Positions 12,055 to 21,442 of a stretch of DNA of 64,000 nucleotides are shown one piece after another (position 1 is the first letter of the stretch; each line of letters begins with the position of its first letter). Position numbers and translations under genes: made by a program. Origin of the DNA: Streptomyces albogriseolus. Lineage in GTDB: Bacteria > Actinomycetota > Actinomycetes > Streptomycetales > Streptomycetaceae. Location of the stretch: contig BMVA01000009.1 of NCBI GenBank assembly GCA_014650475.1, positions 248,001-312,000 on the forward strand. Direction: 5' to 3'. A model generated the notes under the pieces. The model saw only the letters and a list, made by a program, of their open reading frames with translations. It made no database searches and was not told where the DNA came from.

Positions 12055-12086
12055 TCCGCCCCGCCGCGACGTCGCGGCGGGGCGGA
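12055..12086 (+). terminator. Terminator of aminopeptidase gene
   Basis: A perfect 32-base palindrome (16-bp arms TCCGCCCCGCCGCGAC and its complement) starts 17 bases after the stop and is followed by CGGCTTT. Confidence 0.8.
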
Positions 12087-12144
12087 CGGCTTTCCGGGGA
12101 ATACGCTCGTCCGACACCGCTGCTGTGCTCCACGGAGGTACAGG

Positions 12145-13548
12145 ATGACGACGACGGACGACGACCGGAACTACCGCATCGAGCACGACTCCATGGGAGA
12201 GGTGCGGGTCCCCGCCGACGCCAAGTGGCGGGCGCAGACCCAGCGGGCGGTGGAGAACTTCCCCGTCTCCGGGCAGCGCCTGGAGCGCGCCCACATCGAG
12301 GCGCTGGCCCGTGTCAAGGGCGCCGCGGCCAAGGTGAACGCCCGGCTCGGGGTGCTGGACGAGGACGTGGCCGAGGCGATCCAGGAGGCGGCCGCGGAGG
12401 TCGCCGAGGGCCGGTGGGACGCGCACTTCCCGGTGGACGTGTTCCAGACCGGGTCGGGGACCTCGTCCAACATGAACGCCAACGAGGTGATCGCCACCCT
12501 CGCCACCGAGCGGCTGGGCCGGGACGTCCACCCCAACGACCACGTCAACGCCTCGCAGTCGTCCAACGACGTCTTCCCCTCGTCGCTGCACATCGCCGCC
12601 ACCGCCGCGGTCACCCGGGACCTGATCCCGGCCCTGGAGCACCTCGCGGCCGCCCTGGAGCGCAAGGCGGAGGAGTTCGCGGACGTGGTGAAGTCCGGGC
12701 GCACCCACCTGATGGACGCCACGCCCGTCACCCTGGGCCAGGAGTTCGGCGGGTACGCCGCCCAGGTGCGGTACGGCGTGGAGCGGCTGCACGCCTCGCT
12801 GCCCCGGCTGGCCGAACTGCCGCTGGGCGGAACCGCCGTCGGCACCGGCATCAACACCCCGCCCGGGTTCTCCGCCGCCGTCATCGAGGAGGTGGCGCGG
12901 GCGACCGGGCTGCCGCTGACCGAGGCGCGCAACCACTTCGAGGCGCAGGGCGCCCGGGACGGCGTGGTCGAGACCAGCGGGCAGCTGCGCACGATCGCCG
13001 TCGGCCTGACGAAGATCGCGAACGATCTGCGGTGGATGGCGTCCGGTCCGCGCACCGGCCTCGCCGAGATCGCCCTGCCCGACCTCCAGCCCGGCTCCTC
13101 GATCATGCCCGGCAAGGTCAACCCGGTGATCCCGGAGGCCGTGCTGATGGTGTGCGCGCAGGTCACGGGCAACGACGCGACCGTCGCCGCGGCCGGCGCG
13201 TCCGGCAACTTCGAGCTCAACGTGATGCTGCCGGTGATCGCCAAGAACGTGCTGGAGTCGGTGCGGCTGCTCGCCAACGTCTCCCGCCTCCTCGCCGACC
13301 GCACGGTCGACGGGATCGTCGCCGACCGGGAGCGGGCCCGCGAGTACGCCGAGTCCTCGCCGTCCGTGGTCACCCCGCTGAACAAGTACATCGGCTACGA
13401 GGAGGCCGCCAAGGTCGCCAAGAAGTCCCTCGCGGAACGCAGGACCATCCGTCAGGTCGTGCTCGAGGGCGGCTATGTCGAGCGCGGCGACCTGACCGTG
13501 GAACAGCTGGACGAGGCGCTGGACGTCCTGCGGATGACCCGCCCGTAG
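12145..13548 (+). CDS. fumC: Fumarate hydratase, class II
   Basis: A 467-residue homotetrameric, iron-free fumarase of the aspartase/fumarase superfamily. Diagnostic elements are [49 protein letters not shown] and the family signature [11 protein letters not shown] at about residues 317-327. Length matches FumC. The ATG at 12145 follows ACGGAGG. Having both classes allows malate formation when the Fe-S enzyme is damaged, a known rationale for paired fumarases. Confidence 0.96.
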   Translation: MTTTDDDRNYRIEHDSMGEVRVPADAKWRAQTQRAVENFPVSGQRLERAHIEALARVKGAAAKVNARLGVLDEDVAEAIQEAAAEVAEGRWDAHFPVDVFQTGSGTSSNMNANEVIATLATERLGRDVHPNDHVNASQSSNDVFPSSLHIAATAAVTRDLIPALEHLAAALERKAEEFADVVKSGRTHLMDATPVTLGQEFGGYAAQVRYGVERLHASLPRLAELPLGGTAVGTGINTPPGFSAAVIEEVARATGLPLTEARNHFEAQGARDGVVETSGQLRTIAVGLTKIANDLRWMASGPRTGLAEIALPDLQPGSSIMPGKVNPVIPEAVLMVCAQVTGNDATVAAAGASGNFELNVMLPVIAKNVLESVRLLANVSRLLADRTVDGIVADRERAREYAESSPSVVTPLNKYIGYEEAAKVAKKSLAERRTIRQVVLEGGYVERGDLTVEQLDEALDVLRMTRP

Positions 13549-13607
13549 AGCCTGGCGCACCGCGGGTGAACCGTGACGGGGGCCGCAGCGTCGTGTGGCC
13601 GGGCCAC

Positions 13608-13613
13608 CTAATA
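13608..13613 (+). promoter_or_regulatory. Candidate -10 box TAATAT for DUF402 gene
   Basis: A near-consensus TAATAT is seven bases upstream of ATG 13621. The message may be leaderless from that ATG. A weak GAGGGTGG precedes the alternative ATG at 13642. Confidence 0.45.
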
Positions 13614-13620
13614 TCTGCGC

Positions 13621-14313
13621 ATGACAGAGGGTGGAACCACGATGCGCGGCCACGCGGGCGGAGCGGCCCGCCACTGGGAGCCCGGGACGCAGATCCTGTG
13701 GCGGTACCGGGAGAACGGCGGCGCGCGCATCCACATCGCGCGCCCCGTCACGGTCGTGCGCGACGACTCGGAGCTGCTGGCCGTCTGGATGGCGCCGGGC
13801 ACCGAGTGCGTGAAGCCCGTCCTCGCCGACGGCACCCCGGTCCACCGGGAGCCGCTCGCCACCCGCTACACCAAGCCGCGCACGGTGCAGAGGGACCGCT
13901 GGTTCGGCACCGGTGTCCTGAAGCTGGCCCGGCCCGCCGAGCCCTGGTCGGTGTGGCTGTTCTGGGAGCCGGGCTGGCGGTTCAAGAACTGGTACGTGAA
14001 CCTGGAGGAGCCGCTCGTCCGCTGGGCGGGCGGGGTGGACTCCCAGGACCACTTCCTGGACATCTCCGTACGGCCGGACGGCGGCTGGCAGTGGCGGGAC
14101 GAGGACGAGTTCGCGCAGGCCCAGCGGGACGGCCTGATGGACCCCGCGCTGGCCCGGCGGGTGCGTGAGGCGGGGCGCGCCGCGGTCGCGGTGATCGACG
14201 CCTGGGGGCCTCCGTTCTCGGACGGCTGGGAGAACTGGCGTCCGGATCCATCCTGGACGGTACCGTCACTCCCACAGGACTGGGACCGCACAGCGGCGCA
14301 CGCATCCCCGTGA
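13621..14313 (+). CDS. DUF402 domain protein
   Basis: A 230-residue cytoplasmic protein of the DUF402 family. Some members are nucleoside di/triphosphate or FomD-like phosphohydrolases; others are fused to RNase G/E. Visible family features are the WRYRENGGARIHIARPVTVV opening, ATRYTKPRTVQRDRW, the WKNWYVNLEEP-like core (FKNWYVNLEEPLVRW) and DHFLDISVRPDGGWQWRDEDEF with clustered acidic metal-binding residues. ATG 13621 is used; ATG 13642 is plausible. The substrate is unknown. Confidence 0.8.
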   Translation: MTEGGTTMRGHAGGAARHWEPGTQILWRYRENGGARIHIARPVTVVRDDSELLAVWMAPGTECVKPVLADGTPVHREPLATRYTKPRTVQRDRWFGTGVLKLARPAEPWSVWLFWEPGWRFKNWYVNLEEPLVRWAGGVDSQDHFLDISVRPDGGWQWRDEDEFAQAQRDGLMDPALARRVREAGRAAVAVIDAWGPPFSDGWENWRPDPSWTVPSLPQDWDRTAAHASP

Positions 14314-14587
14314 GACCCTTGCTGCGCCCCCGGGCAGGAAACGTAGGATCGTCGTCCGCAAGGGCGCGGAGCAGCAACCACCGGAGCGCGCGCGAAGCTT
14401 GACCGGACGTCACCGAGGGGCGGCAGGACGTGAGCGAGGGGTACGGAAACACCGGCACGGGCCGACGACGGCCGGCCGGCGTCGCAGGAACAACCTCTGA
14501 CCACACGCGAAATCCGTTCCGGGGGCATGAGTTCCGGGTATCGGAGTTTCGGCGGAGCGAACCGCGCGCACGGCGTGCGCCGGACGG

Positions 14588-16699
14588 ATGGACTCGACAC
14601 GCGTGACGGAGCAGCCGACCTCCTTCGAGCGCCCCCAGCCGGGCGTGGACCCCGCGAATCCCCGCGGGGCGTTCCTGCGTTCCCCGGCCCCCGCGGCCGG
14701 CACCGGGGCCGCCTTACCGGCACAGGGCCGCTCCGGCGGTGAGCCGCCCGCGCCCGGCGCCGCCCCCGGCGGTCTGGCGCCCGACGCGGCGGACGTGCCC
14801 GGGTCCGAGCACTCCCAGCCGGGCGCCGGCCCGGACGCGGAGCCGGACGCGCACCGTCCGCGGCCCGCGCCGGACGGCATCCCGGTGCAGCCCGCCGACG
14901 GGCAGGGCCGGGTGGACCGGGTCCCGGGCGGCACGGAGCGCCGGACGGGCCAGGTGACGCGGCCGGGCCGCCCCACGCCGATGCGGCGGGACGGGGACCG
15001 GCTGCGCTTCGTCGGCGCGGCCACCCGGCGGATCGCCCGCGGCATCGACCTGGACGAGATCGTGATGGGGCTGTGCCGGGCGACCGTGCCCACCTTCTCC
15101 GACGCGATCCTGGTGTATCTGCGCGATCCGCTGCCGGTCGGCGACGAGCGGCCGACGGGCCCGCTGGTGCTGCGGTTGCGCCGCACCGACCGGATCCCGC
15201 CCGAACGGGACACCGAGGGCGGCGGGTTCATGCCGATCGCGCCGCCGGAGCCCCCGGAGCCGTCGGAGCTGGACGCGGTCGGCGAGGAGCTGTGCACGGT
15301 GCGGCCCGGCAGCGCGCTCGCCGAGGTGCTGCGCGGGGTGCGTCCGGTGTTCACGGACGCCCCGGCCGCGCGGGCGGCGCTGCCCGAACTGCTCGGCGAG
15401 GAGGGCGCGGCGGCGGTGCCGGACGGCCAGCGGGCGGTCCTCGCGCCGCTGCGCGGCCGCCGCCGGGTGATCGGCGCGGCGCTGTTCCTGCGGCGTCCCG
15501 AGCGCATCCCGTTCGAGGCCGACGACCTGCTGGTCGCGGCGCAGCTCGCCACGCACAGCGCCCTCGGCATCGACAAGGCCGTGCTGTACGGGCGTGAGGC
15601 GTACATCGCGGACGAGCTGCAGCGCACGATGCTGCCGGAGACCCTCCCGCGCTGCACCGGCGTCCGGCTGGCTTCGCGGTATCTGCCGGCCGCGGAGACG
15701 GCGCGGGTGGGCGGCGACTGGTACGACGCGATCCCGCTGCCCGGCAGCCGGGTGGCCCTGGTGGTCGGCGACGTGATGGGCCACTCCATGACGTCGGCGG
15801 CGATCATGGGCCAGCTGCGCACCACCGCCCAGACGCTCGCCGGGCTCGACCTGCCGCCGCAGGAGGTGCTGCACCACCTCGACGAGCAGGCACAGCGGCT
15901 CGGCGTGGACCGCATGGCGACCTGCCTCTACGCGGTGTACGACCCGGTCGCGCACCGCATCACCGTCGCCAACGCCGGCCATCCGCCGCCCGTGCTGCTG
16001 CACCTGGGCGGGCGCGCGGAGGTGCTGCGGGTGCCTGCGGGCGCCCCGATCGGCGTGGGCGGGGTGGACTTCGAGGCCGTGGAGCTGGACGCGCCCGCCG
16101 GGGCGACCCTGCTGCTCTACACCGACGGCCTGGTGGAGTCCCGGCTGCGTGACGTGTGGACCGGCATCGAGCAGTTGCGGGAGAAGCTCGCCGCGACCGC
16201 GCAGCTCACCGGGCCGGACCATCCGCCGCCGCTGGAGGCGCTGTGCGACGAGGTGCTCGACATGCTCGGCCCGGGCGACCGGGACGACGACATCGCGTTG
16301 CTCGCCGCCCGCTTCGACGGGATCGCGCCGAGCGATGTGGCGTACTGGTTCCTGGAGCCGGAGGACGCGGCGCCCGGCCGGGCCCGCCGGCTGGCCCGTC
16401 GGCAGTTGTCCCGCTGGGGCATGGACGAGCTGAGCGACTCGGTGGAGCTGCTGGTCAGCGAGGTGGTGACGAATGCCGTGCGGTACGCGTCGCGGCCGGT
16501 GACGCTGCGGCTGCTGCGCACGGACGTGCTGCGGTGCGAGGTCGGCGACGACGTGCCGCAGTTGCCGCGGCTGCGGCAGGCCCGTGCCACGGACGAGGGC
16601 GGGCGCGGGCTGTACCTGGTGAACCGGCTGGCCCGGCGCTGGGGGGCCACTCGGCTGAGCACCGGGAAGGTGGTGTGGTTCGAGCTGAACCACGGCTAG
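14588..16699 (+). CDS. GAF-SpoIIE phosphatase-HATPase regulator
   Basis: A 703-residue signalling protein of the expanded Streptomyces PP2C family. Residues 1-120 are Pro/Gly-rich and disordered; a GAF-like domain spans about 130-335; the SpoIIE/PP2C phosphatase spans about 345-565 with GDWYDAIPL (metal Asp near 376), GDVMGHSMTSA, NAGHPPPVLL, LLLYTDGLVE and DDIALLAARFD; the C-terminal anti-sigma-like HATPase (575-700) has LLVSEVVTNAVRY and GGRGLYLVNRLARRWG. Such proteins dephosphorylate anti-anti-sigma factors and may also phosphorylate them. The cognate partner is not in this window. The ATG at 14588 has a weak ribosome-binding site. Confidence 0.92.
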   Translation: MDSTRVTEQPTSFERPQPGVDPANPRGAFLRSPAPAAGTGAALPAQGRSGGEPPAPGAAPGGLAPDAADVPGSEHSQPGAGPDAEPDAHRPRPAPDGIPVQPADGQGRVDRVPGGTERRTGQVTRPGRPTPMRRDGDRLRFVGAATRRIARGIDLDEIVMGLCRATVPTFSDAILVYLRDPLPVGDERPTGPLVLRLRRTDRIPPERDTEGGGFMPIAPPEPPEPSELDAVGEELCTVRPGSALAEVLRGVRPVFTDAPAARAALPELLGEEGAAAVPDGQRAVLAPLRGRRRVIGAALFLRRPERIPFEADDLLVAAQLATHSALGIDKAVLYGREAYIADELQRTMLPETLPRCTGVRLASRYLPAAETARVGGDWYDAIPLPGSRVALVVGDVMGHSMTSAAIMGQLRTTAQTLAGLDLPPQEVLHHLDEQAQRLGVDRMATCLYAVYDPVAHRITVANAGHPPPVLLHLGGRAEVLRVPAGAPIGVGGVDFEAVELDAPAGATLLLYTDGLVESRLRDVWTGIEQLREKLAATAQLTGPDHPPPLEALCDEVLDMLGPGDRDDDIALLAARFDGIAPSDVAYWFLEPEDAAPGRARRLARRQLSRWGMDELSDSVELLVSEVVTNAVRYASRPVTLRLLRTDVLRCEVGDDVPQLPRLRQARATDEGGRGLYLVNRLARRWGATRLSTGKVVWFELNHG

Positions 16700-16714
16700 C
16701 GGTTTGCTGACGCG

Positions 16715-16754
16715 CGAGAGGGGCGCCCGGTGAGGTCACTGGGCGCCCCTCTCG
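16715..16754. terminator. Terminator downstream of SpoIIE-phosphatase gene
   Basis: A 14-bp perfect stem (16715-16728 with 16741-16754) lies 15 bases after the stop, and its 12-base loop can form a further four pairs (GTGA/TCAC). Confidence 0.8.
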
Positions 16755-16822
16755 GGTGTGGTGCGGGGCGACGCCGTGGAGGGTACGGCCTGCTGCCGGG
16801 TGCGGCTGGTCGCGGGCTGGTC

Positions 16823-16842
16823 GCGCAGTTCCCCGCGCCCCT
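16823..16842 (+). repeat. Copy of Streptomyces GCGCAGTTCCCC repeat
   Basis: The 20-mer GCGCAGTTCCCCGCGCCCCT again, followed by GAAGGGCGCG, so the second arm is started but truncated. Confidence 0.8.
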
Positions 16843-16906
16843 GAAGGGCGCGACCCGCCGTGGGGGTTCCTCGGCTGTGCCGGGTGCGGCTTGTCGCGGG
16901 TTGCTC

Positions 16907-16948
16907 GCGCAGTTCCCCGCGCCCCTGAAGGGGCGCGGGGAACTGCGC
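16907..16948. repeat. Perfect palindromic Streptomyces repeat
   Basis: Two perfectly complementary 20-base arms (16907-16926 and 16929-16948) flank a GA dinucleotide. It lies 10 bases past the PBP stop codon and may also act as its terminator. With the partial copies at 16823 and 7250 it marks a dispersed intergenic element family. Confidence 0.85.
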
Positions 16949-16958
16949 GTGTCGGGCC

Positions 16959-19250
16959 TTATTCGCGGTCGTTGTTCTGGGGTTCGTCGGGGCCGCCCGG
17001 GAGGTCGAAGGTGGGAGGCGGCGGGGTCGTCGGCGTCTGGGACGGGGGCGGGGACGTCGGGGTCTGGGTCGGGGGTTCCGTCGTCGGCGGCGGGGACGTG
17101 GTCGACGGCGGCGCCGACGTCGTCGGTTCCTCCGTCGTCGGCTCCTCGGTCGGCGTCTGCGAGGGCGTCTCCGACGGCGACGGGCTGCGGGTGGGGGCCA
17201 CGCCCGCGCCCTGCTCGGTCTCCAGGTCGAACTCGGACACCTCGTCCAGCACGCCGAAGGTGTACGCGGCCCAGATCTCGGCCGGGAAGCCACCGCCGTT
17301 GACGCGGTAGTCGACGCCGCCCGCCTTGTACATCGGGACCTGCTTGCCGGTCTTCGGATCCTCGCCGAACAGGCCGACCGAGGTGACCAGGTCGGGCGTG
17401 TAGCCGGTGAACCAGGCCGACTTGTTGTCGTCGGAGGTGCCGGTCTTGCCCGCGACCTGCTGGCCGTCGCGCAGCGGGTTGTCCCGCACGGAGGCCTGCG
17501 CCGTGCCGTCGTCGACCACTCCGGTGAGCACCGAGGTGACCGTGTCGGCGGCCCGCCGGCTGAGGACCGACTGGCCGACCGGGTCGGGCATCTCGATCGT
17601 GCGGTCCTTGTGCTCGACCGACTTCACGATCGACGGCGTGACCTGCTTGCCGTGGTTGGCGAGGGTGGCGTAGACGCCGGCCATCTGCATCGGGCTGGCG
17701 CCCATGGTGCCCAGGGTCTGCGCCGGGAACGGGTCGAGGTCCTCGCTCATGCCGAGCGCGCCCGCGGTCTTCATCACCTCCGTCATGCCGACGTCGACGC
17801 CCATCTGCGCGAAGACGGAGTTGACGGACTTGTTCATGGCCTCCTGGACGGTGATGTCGCCGTAGTCCGTGCCGTTCTCGTTGGGCGGGGCGAAGCCGAC
17901 CTTCTCGCCGTCCTCGACCACGGGTCGCTTGCTGTCGCCGTTGTAGACCGTGTCGGCCGTGATGGGCACACCGTCCTGGGTCTCGGCGCCCTGCTCGACG
18001 GCCGCCGCGAGGATCACCGGCTTGAAGGTGGACGCCGGCTGGTAGTCCTTGCGGGTGGCGTTGTTGGTGTAGTGCTTCACGTAGTCCACGCCGCCGTACA
18101 GCGCCACGACCTTGCCGGTCTTGGGGTCGACGGAGACGGCGCCGGCCTGGACGTCGGCGTCGACGGCCCGCTTCTTCGGGTCGAGCTTGCTGGTGAGCCG
18201 GTCCTTGACCGCCTTCTCCAGCGCCTTCTGCTTCTTCTTGTCGATGTTCAGCGTGATGGTGTAGCCGCCGCGGTCGAGCAGCGCCTTGGCCTGTTCCAGG
18301 TCCTCGGCGACGCCCTGCTCGACGAGCTGCTGCTTGACCGCCGCGTTGGCCGCCTCGACCAGGTAGCCGGTCTGGCCCTCCATGCCGGGGGCCGCCTTGG
18401 GCTCCTTCGGCACGGGGAACGTCATGCCGGCGCGCTCGCCGGCGTCCAGCCACTTCTGCTCGACCATGTTGTCCAGGACGTAGTTCCAGCGCTCCTGGAC
18501 GAGCTTCTTGCCGGTGTCTCCGGCGATCGCCCAGTCGTACTGGTTAGGCGCCTGGAGCAGCGCGGCGAGGTAGGCGCCCTGCTCGACGGTGAGGTCCTCG
18601 GCGTCGACGCGGTAGTAGGCCTGGGCGGCGGCCTGGATGCCGTAGGCGCCGCGGCCGTAGTAGCTGGTGTTGATGTACCCGGCGAGGATGTAGTCCTTCG
18701 ACTTCTCCCGGTCCAGCTTCAGGGAGATGACCAGCTCCTTGAGCTTGCGGGAGACGGTCTGCTCCTGGGTCAGGTAGTAGTTCTTGACGTACTGCTGGGT
18801 GATCGTCGAGCCGCCCTGCGCGCCCTTGCCGGACAGGGTGTTGAGGACACCGCGGGCGGTGCCCTTCAGATCGACGCCGGAGTCCTTGTAGAACGTCTTG
18901 TTCTCGGCGGCGACGAACGTGCGCTGCACGGGCTTGGGGACCCGGGCCAGGTCGACGATCTCGCGGTTGCGGTCGCCGTCGCGGGCCATGAGGCTGCCGT
19001 CGCTGTACTCGTAGACGTTGCTCTGCAGCTCGGCGTCGGCGTTCCCCTCCGGGATGTCGATCAGCATGTACAGCACGATGAAGGCGCCCATGCCGAGCAG
19101 GCACAGGGTGAAGAAGGTGCCGAGGATCTTCTTCCAGGTGAAGAGTCGGCGTATGCCGGTGCGGCCGCCCGCGGCGGCGGCGCGGCGGCCCTTGGGTGCC
19201 GCACGGCGTCCGCCGCGCTGTCGTGCGCGTCTTTCTTCCGCTCGTCCCAT
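16959..19250 (-). CDS. Class A penicillin-binding protein
   Basis: A 763-residue bifunctional peptidoglycan synthase, membrane-anchored with its bulk outside. A basic cytoplasmic tail is followed by a membrane helix at about 44-64. The GT51 glycosyltransferase domain has ENKTFYKDSG (116-125), GGSTITQQYVKNY and RKLKELVISLKL. The transpeptidase has the STFK nucleophile motif (407-410), SVN (475-477) and KTG (602-604). Residues ~665-763 form a Pro/Thr/Ser-rich tail, probably threading the cell wall. ATG 19248-19250 (MGRAEERRARQ) is chosen; an upstream GTG at 19298 would add 16 residues. No partner gene is co-directional. Confidence 0.93.
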   Translation of the reverse strand: MGRAEERRARQRGGRRAAPKGRRAAAAGGRTGIRRLFTWKKILGTFFTLCLLGMGAFIVLYMLIDIPEGNADAELQSNVYEYSDGSLMARDGDRNREIVDLARVPKPVQRTFVAAENKTFYKDSGVDLKGTARGVLNTLSGKGAQGGSTITQQYVKNYYLTQEQTVSRKLKELVISLKLDREKSKDYILAGYINTSYYGRGAYGIQAAAQAYYRVDAEDLTVEQGAYLAALLQAPNQYDWAIAGDTGKKLVQERWNYVLDNMVEQKWLDAGERAGMTFPVPKEPKAAPGMEGQTGYLVEAANAAVKQQLVEQGVAEDLEQAKALLDRGGYTITLNIDKKKQKALEKAVKDRLTSKLDPKKRAVDADVQAGAVSVDPKTGKVVALYGGVDYVKHYTNNATRKDYQPASTFKPVILAAAVEQGAETQDGVPITADTVYNGDSKRPVVEDGEKVGFAPPNENGTDYGDITVQEAMNKSVNSVFAQMGVDVGMTEVMKTAGALGMSEDLDPFPAQTLGTMGASPMQMAGVYATLANHGKQVTPSIVKSVEHKDRTIEMPDPVGQSVLSRRAADTVTSVLTGVVDDGTAQASVRDNPLRDGQQVAGKTGTSDDNKSAWFTGYTPDLVTSVGLFGEDPKTGKQVPMYKAGGVDYRVNGGGFPAEIWAAYTFGVLDEVSEFDLETEQGAGVAPTRSPSPSETPSQTPTEEPTTEEPTTSAPPSTTSPPPTTEPPTQTPTSPPPSQTPTTPPPPTFDLPGGPDEPQNNDRE

Positions 19251-19444
19251 ACGCCTGTTCCGCTCCGCTTCGTATCTGTGTGCTCGTGCGGCACACACGT
19301 TCGCCGCTCAGGTCAGCTCAGCAAGCTAACACCGGGAGCTATGACAAAGGGCCGCCGATCCGGCCTTTACGGACGTGACAATCAGCACCCACTCCAACGG
19401 AACCGACGTACGAAAGGGGTGCGAGGTTGCCATGAACCGGTAAT

Positions 19445-19454
19445 GTGATATCAC
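19445..19454. promoter_or_regulatory. Palindrome GTGATATCAC upstream of SPFH gene
   Basis: A perfect 10-base palindrome about 68 bases before the SPFH start, in the divergent region with the PBP gene. It resembles compact operators of GntR-type repressors, but no regulator gene is adjacent. Confidence 0.35.
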
Positions 19455-19521
19455 TTAGTGAGCACACCGATAGTCAGAGCGAACACCGTGCGGCAGCGCG
19501 CGGAGAAGCGGGGGATCCTCC

Positions 19522-20457
19522 ATGACCACACACGACCCGCAGGTCACGGCCGACGTGCCCGAGATGCCGGCGCCGCGCGTGCGGGAGGTCACGGCGCACA
19601 GCATCGGCGGCGGGCTGGCGCTGCTGCTCGGACTGCTCGGACTGCTGGGGGGCGTGGCGATGGTCGTCGCCGCCACGGCGGTGGAGGCCACCGGCGCCAA
19701 GGCCGGCCTGATCACCGGCGGCGTCGTCGTCGCGCTCGCCGCGTTCATCGCGATGTGCGGGCTGAACATGGTCGCGCCGGGCGAGGCGCGGGTGGTGCAG
19801 CTCTTCGGCCGCTACCGGGGCACCCTCCGCGAGGACGGTCTGCGCTGGGTGAACCCCCTCACCTCCCGCACCAAGATCTCCACCCGGGTGCGCAACCACG
19901 AGACCGCGGTACTGAAGGTGAACGACGCCTACGGCAACCCGATCGAGCTGGCCGCGGTCGTGGTGTGGCGGGTCGAGGACACCGCGCAGGCCACCTTCGA
20001 GGTGGACGACTACGTCGAGTTCGTCTCCACCCAGACCGAGGCGGCCGTGCGGCACATCGCCATCGAGTACCCCTACGACGCCCATGACGAGGACGGCCTG
20101 TCGCTGCGCGGCAACGCCGAGGAGATCACCGAGAAGCTGGCGGTCGAACTGCACGCGCGCGTCGAGGCGGCCGGCGTGCAGATCATCGAGTCCCGCTTCA
20201 CGCACCTCGCCTACGCTCCCGAGATCGCCTCGGCGATGCTCCAGCGGCAGCAGGCGGGCGCGGTCGTCGCGGCGCGGCAGCAGATCGTGGAGGGCGCCGT
20301 GGGCATGGTCGAGACGGCCCTGGCCCGCATCCAGGAGCAGGACATCGTGGACCTCGACCCCGAGCGGAAGGCGGCGATGGTGTCCAACCTGATGGTCGTG
20401 CTGTGCGGTGACCGCTCGGCGCAGCCGGTCCTCAACACCGGGACGCTCTACCAGTGA
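19522..20457 (+). CDS. SPFH (stomatin/prohibitin-like) membrane protein
   Basis: A 311-residue SPFH-family protein. Two hydrophobic segments (about 31-56 and 64-84) anchor the N-terminus, then the band-7 domain starts at [26 protein letters not shown] and continues through [21 protein letters not shown] to a helical C-terminus ([19 protein letters not shown]). Such proteins oligomerise into membrane microdomain scaffolds. The stop overlaps the start of the next gene by 4 bp, so the two are translationally coupled. Confidence 0.9.
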   Translation: MTTHDPQVTADVPEMPAPRVREVTAHSIGGGLALLLGLLGLLGGVAMVVAATAVEATGAKAGLITGGVVVALAAFIAMCGLNMVAPGEARVVQLFGRYRGTLREDGLRWVNPLTSRTKISTRVRNHETAVLKVNDAYGNPIELAAVVVWRVEDTAQATFEVDDYVEFVSTQTEAAVRHIAIEYPYDAHDEDGLSLRGNAEEITEKLAVELHARVEAAGVQIIESRFTHLAYAPEIASAMLQRQQAGAVVAARQQIVEGAVGMVETALARIQEQDIVDLDPERKAAMVSNLMVVLCGDRSAQPVLNTGTLYQ

Positions 20458-20750
20458 CCGCTCCGTCCGGGGGCCCGGCCCCGCAGCGCCGGCCGCAGCG
20501 CAAGCAGGTGCTGCTGCGGCTGGACCCGGCGGTGTACGAGGCGCTGGCCCGCTGGGCGGGCGACGAACTGCGCTCCGCGAACGCGCAGATCGAGTTCCTG
20601 CTGCGCCGCGCCCTCGCGGAGGCGGGCCGCCTCCCCGGCGAGACGGGCCCTCTCCCCCGCCGGGGACGCCCGCCCGGCTCCTCCGGGTCGCCACCGGGCG
20701 GCCGCCCGCCGTCAGGCGCCCCTCCGGGCGGAGGCCCGGCCTCCGACTGA
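20454..20750 (+). CDS. Small putative ribbon-helix-helix protein coupled to SPFH gene
   Basis: A 98-residue protein. Residues 15-60 (RKQVLLRLDPAVYEALARW, then SANAQIEFLLRRALAEAG) match the Arc/ribbon-helix-helix DNA-binding pattern: a short basic beta strand and two helices. The remainder is Pro/Gly-rich and disordered. The GTG start at 20454 overlaps the SPFH stop (GTGA). It may autoregulate the operon, possibly through the palindrome at 19445; this is inference. Confidence 0.75.
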   Translation: MTAPSGGPAPQRRPQRKQVLLRLDPAVYEALARWAGDELRSANAQIEFLLRRALAEAGRLPGETGPLPRRGRPPGSSGSPPGGRPPSGAPPGGGPASD

Positions 20751-20752
20751 AC

Positions 20753-20780
20753 CGGCCCCCGCCGCCCACGGCGGGGGCCG
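20753..20780 (+). terminator. Terminator of SPFH operon
   Basis: A 12-bp stem CGGCCCCCGCCG/CGGCGGGGGCCG with a CCCA loop begins three bases after the stop codon. Confidence 0.8.
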
Positions 20781-20882
20781 TACGCATGCGCGGACCTCAC
20801 GGACCTCGGTGACAGAACCGTGACAATGCCCCCTCACCTGCTGCGTCATGACGCCGGACGGCCACTGCACACTCCGCGTATA

Positions 20883-20910
20883 CACACCGCGTATACACGG
20901 TGTGTAGAGT
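20883..20910 (+). promoter_or_regulatory. PadR-type operator overlapping a leaderless promoter
   Basis: An inverted repeat CACACCG-N8-CGGTGTG (20883-20904) directly abuts a -10 box TAGAGT (20905-20910), which is seven bases from the ATG of the PadR gene. A direct repeat GCGTATACAC occurs twice at 20876-20898. Autorepression by PadR is the likely arrangement. Confidence 0.55.
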
Positions 20911-20917
20911 GCTCCGC

Positions 20918-21442
20918 ATGTCCATCGGTCACACCCTCCTAGGGCTCCTGGAGTCCGGTCCGCGTCATGGTTACGACCTGAAGCGGGCCTTCGACGAGAA
21001 GTTCGGTCACGACCGGCCGCTGCACTACGGCCAGGTCTACTCGACGATGTCGCGGCTGCTGAAGAACGGCCTCGTCGAGGTCGACGGCATCGAGGCCGGC
21101 GGCGGTCCCGAGCGCAAGCGGTACGCCATCACCGAGGCCGGCATCACCGATGTCGCCCGCTGGCTGGCCACGCCGGAGAAGCCCGAGCCGTACCTCCAGT
21201 CGACGCTCTACACCAAGGTCGTCCTCGCGCTCCTCACCGAGCGCGACGCCGCCGACATCCTCGACACACAGCGGTCGGAGCATCTGCGCAGCATGCGCGT
21301 CCTGACCGACCGCAAGCGCAAGGGCGATCTCGCCGACCAGCTGATCTGCGACCACGCGCTCTTCCACCTCGAGGCCGACCTGCGCTGGCTGGAACTGACC
21401 GCCGCCCGCCTCGACAAACTCCGTGAGGCGGTGGCCCGATGA
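20918..21442 (+). CDS. PadR family transcriptional regulator
   Basis: A 174-residue regulator with a winged helix in residues 1-85 (HTLLGLLESGPRHGYDLKRAF, LHYGQVYSTMSRLLKNGLVEV, GGGPERKRYAITEAG) and a C-terminal helical dimerisation domain. ATG 20918 is preferred over the upstream in-frame start at 20900 because that one falls inside the operator. Its stop overlaps the ABC ATPase start by 4 bp. PadR proteins typically repress linked efflux genes until an inducer binds. Confidence 0.92.
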   Translation: MSIGHTLLGLLESGPRHGYDLKRAFDEKFGHDRPLHYGQVYSTMSRLLKNGLVEVDGIEAGGGPERKRYAITEAGITDVARWLATPEKPEPYLQSTLYTKVVLALLTERDAADILDTQRSEHLRSMRVLTDRKRKGDLADQLICDHALFHLEADLRWLELTAARLDKLREAVAR

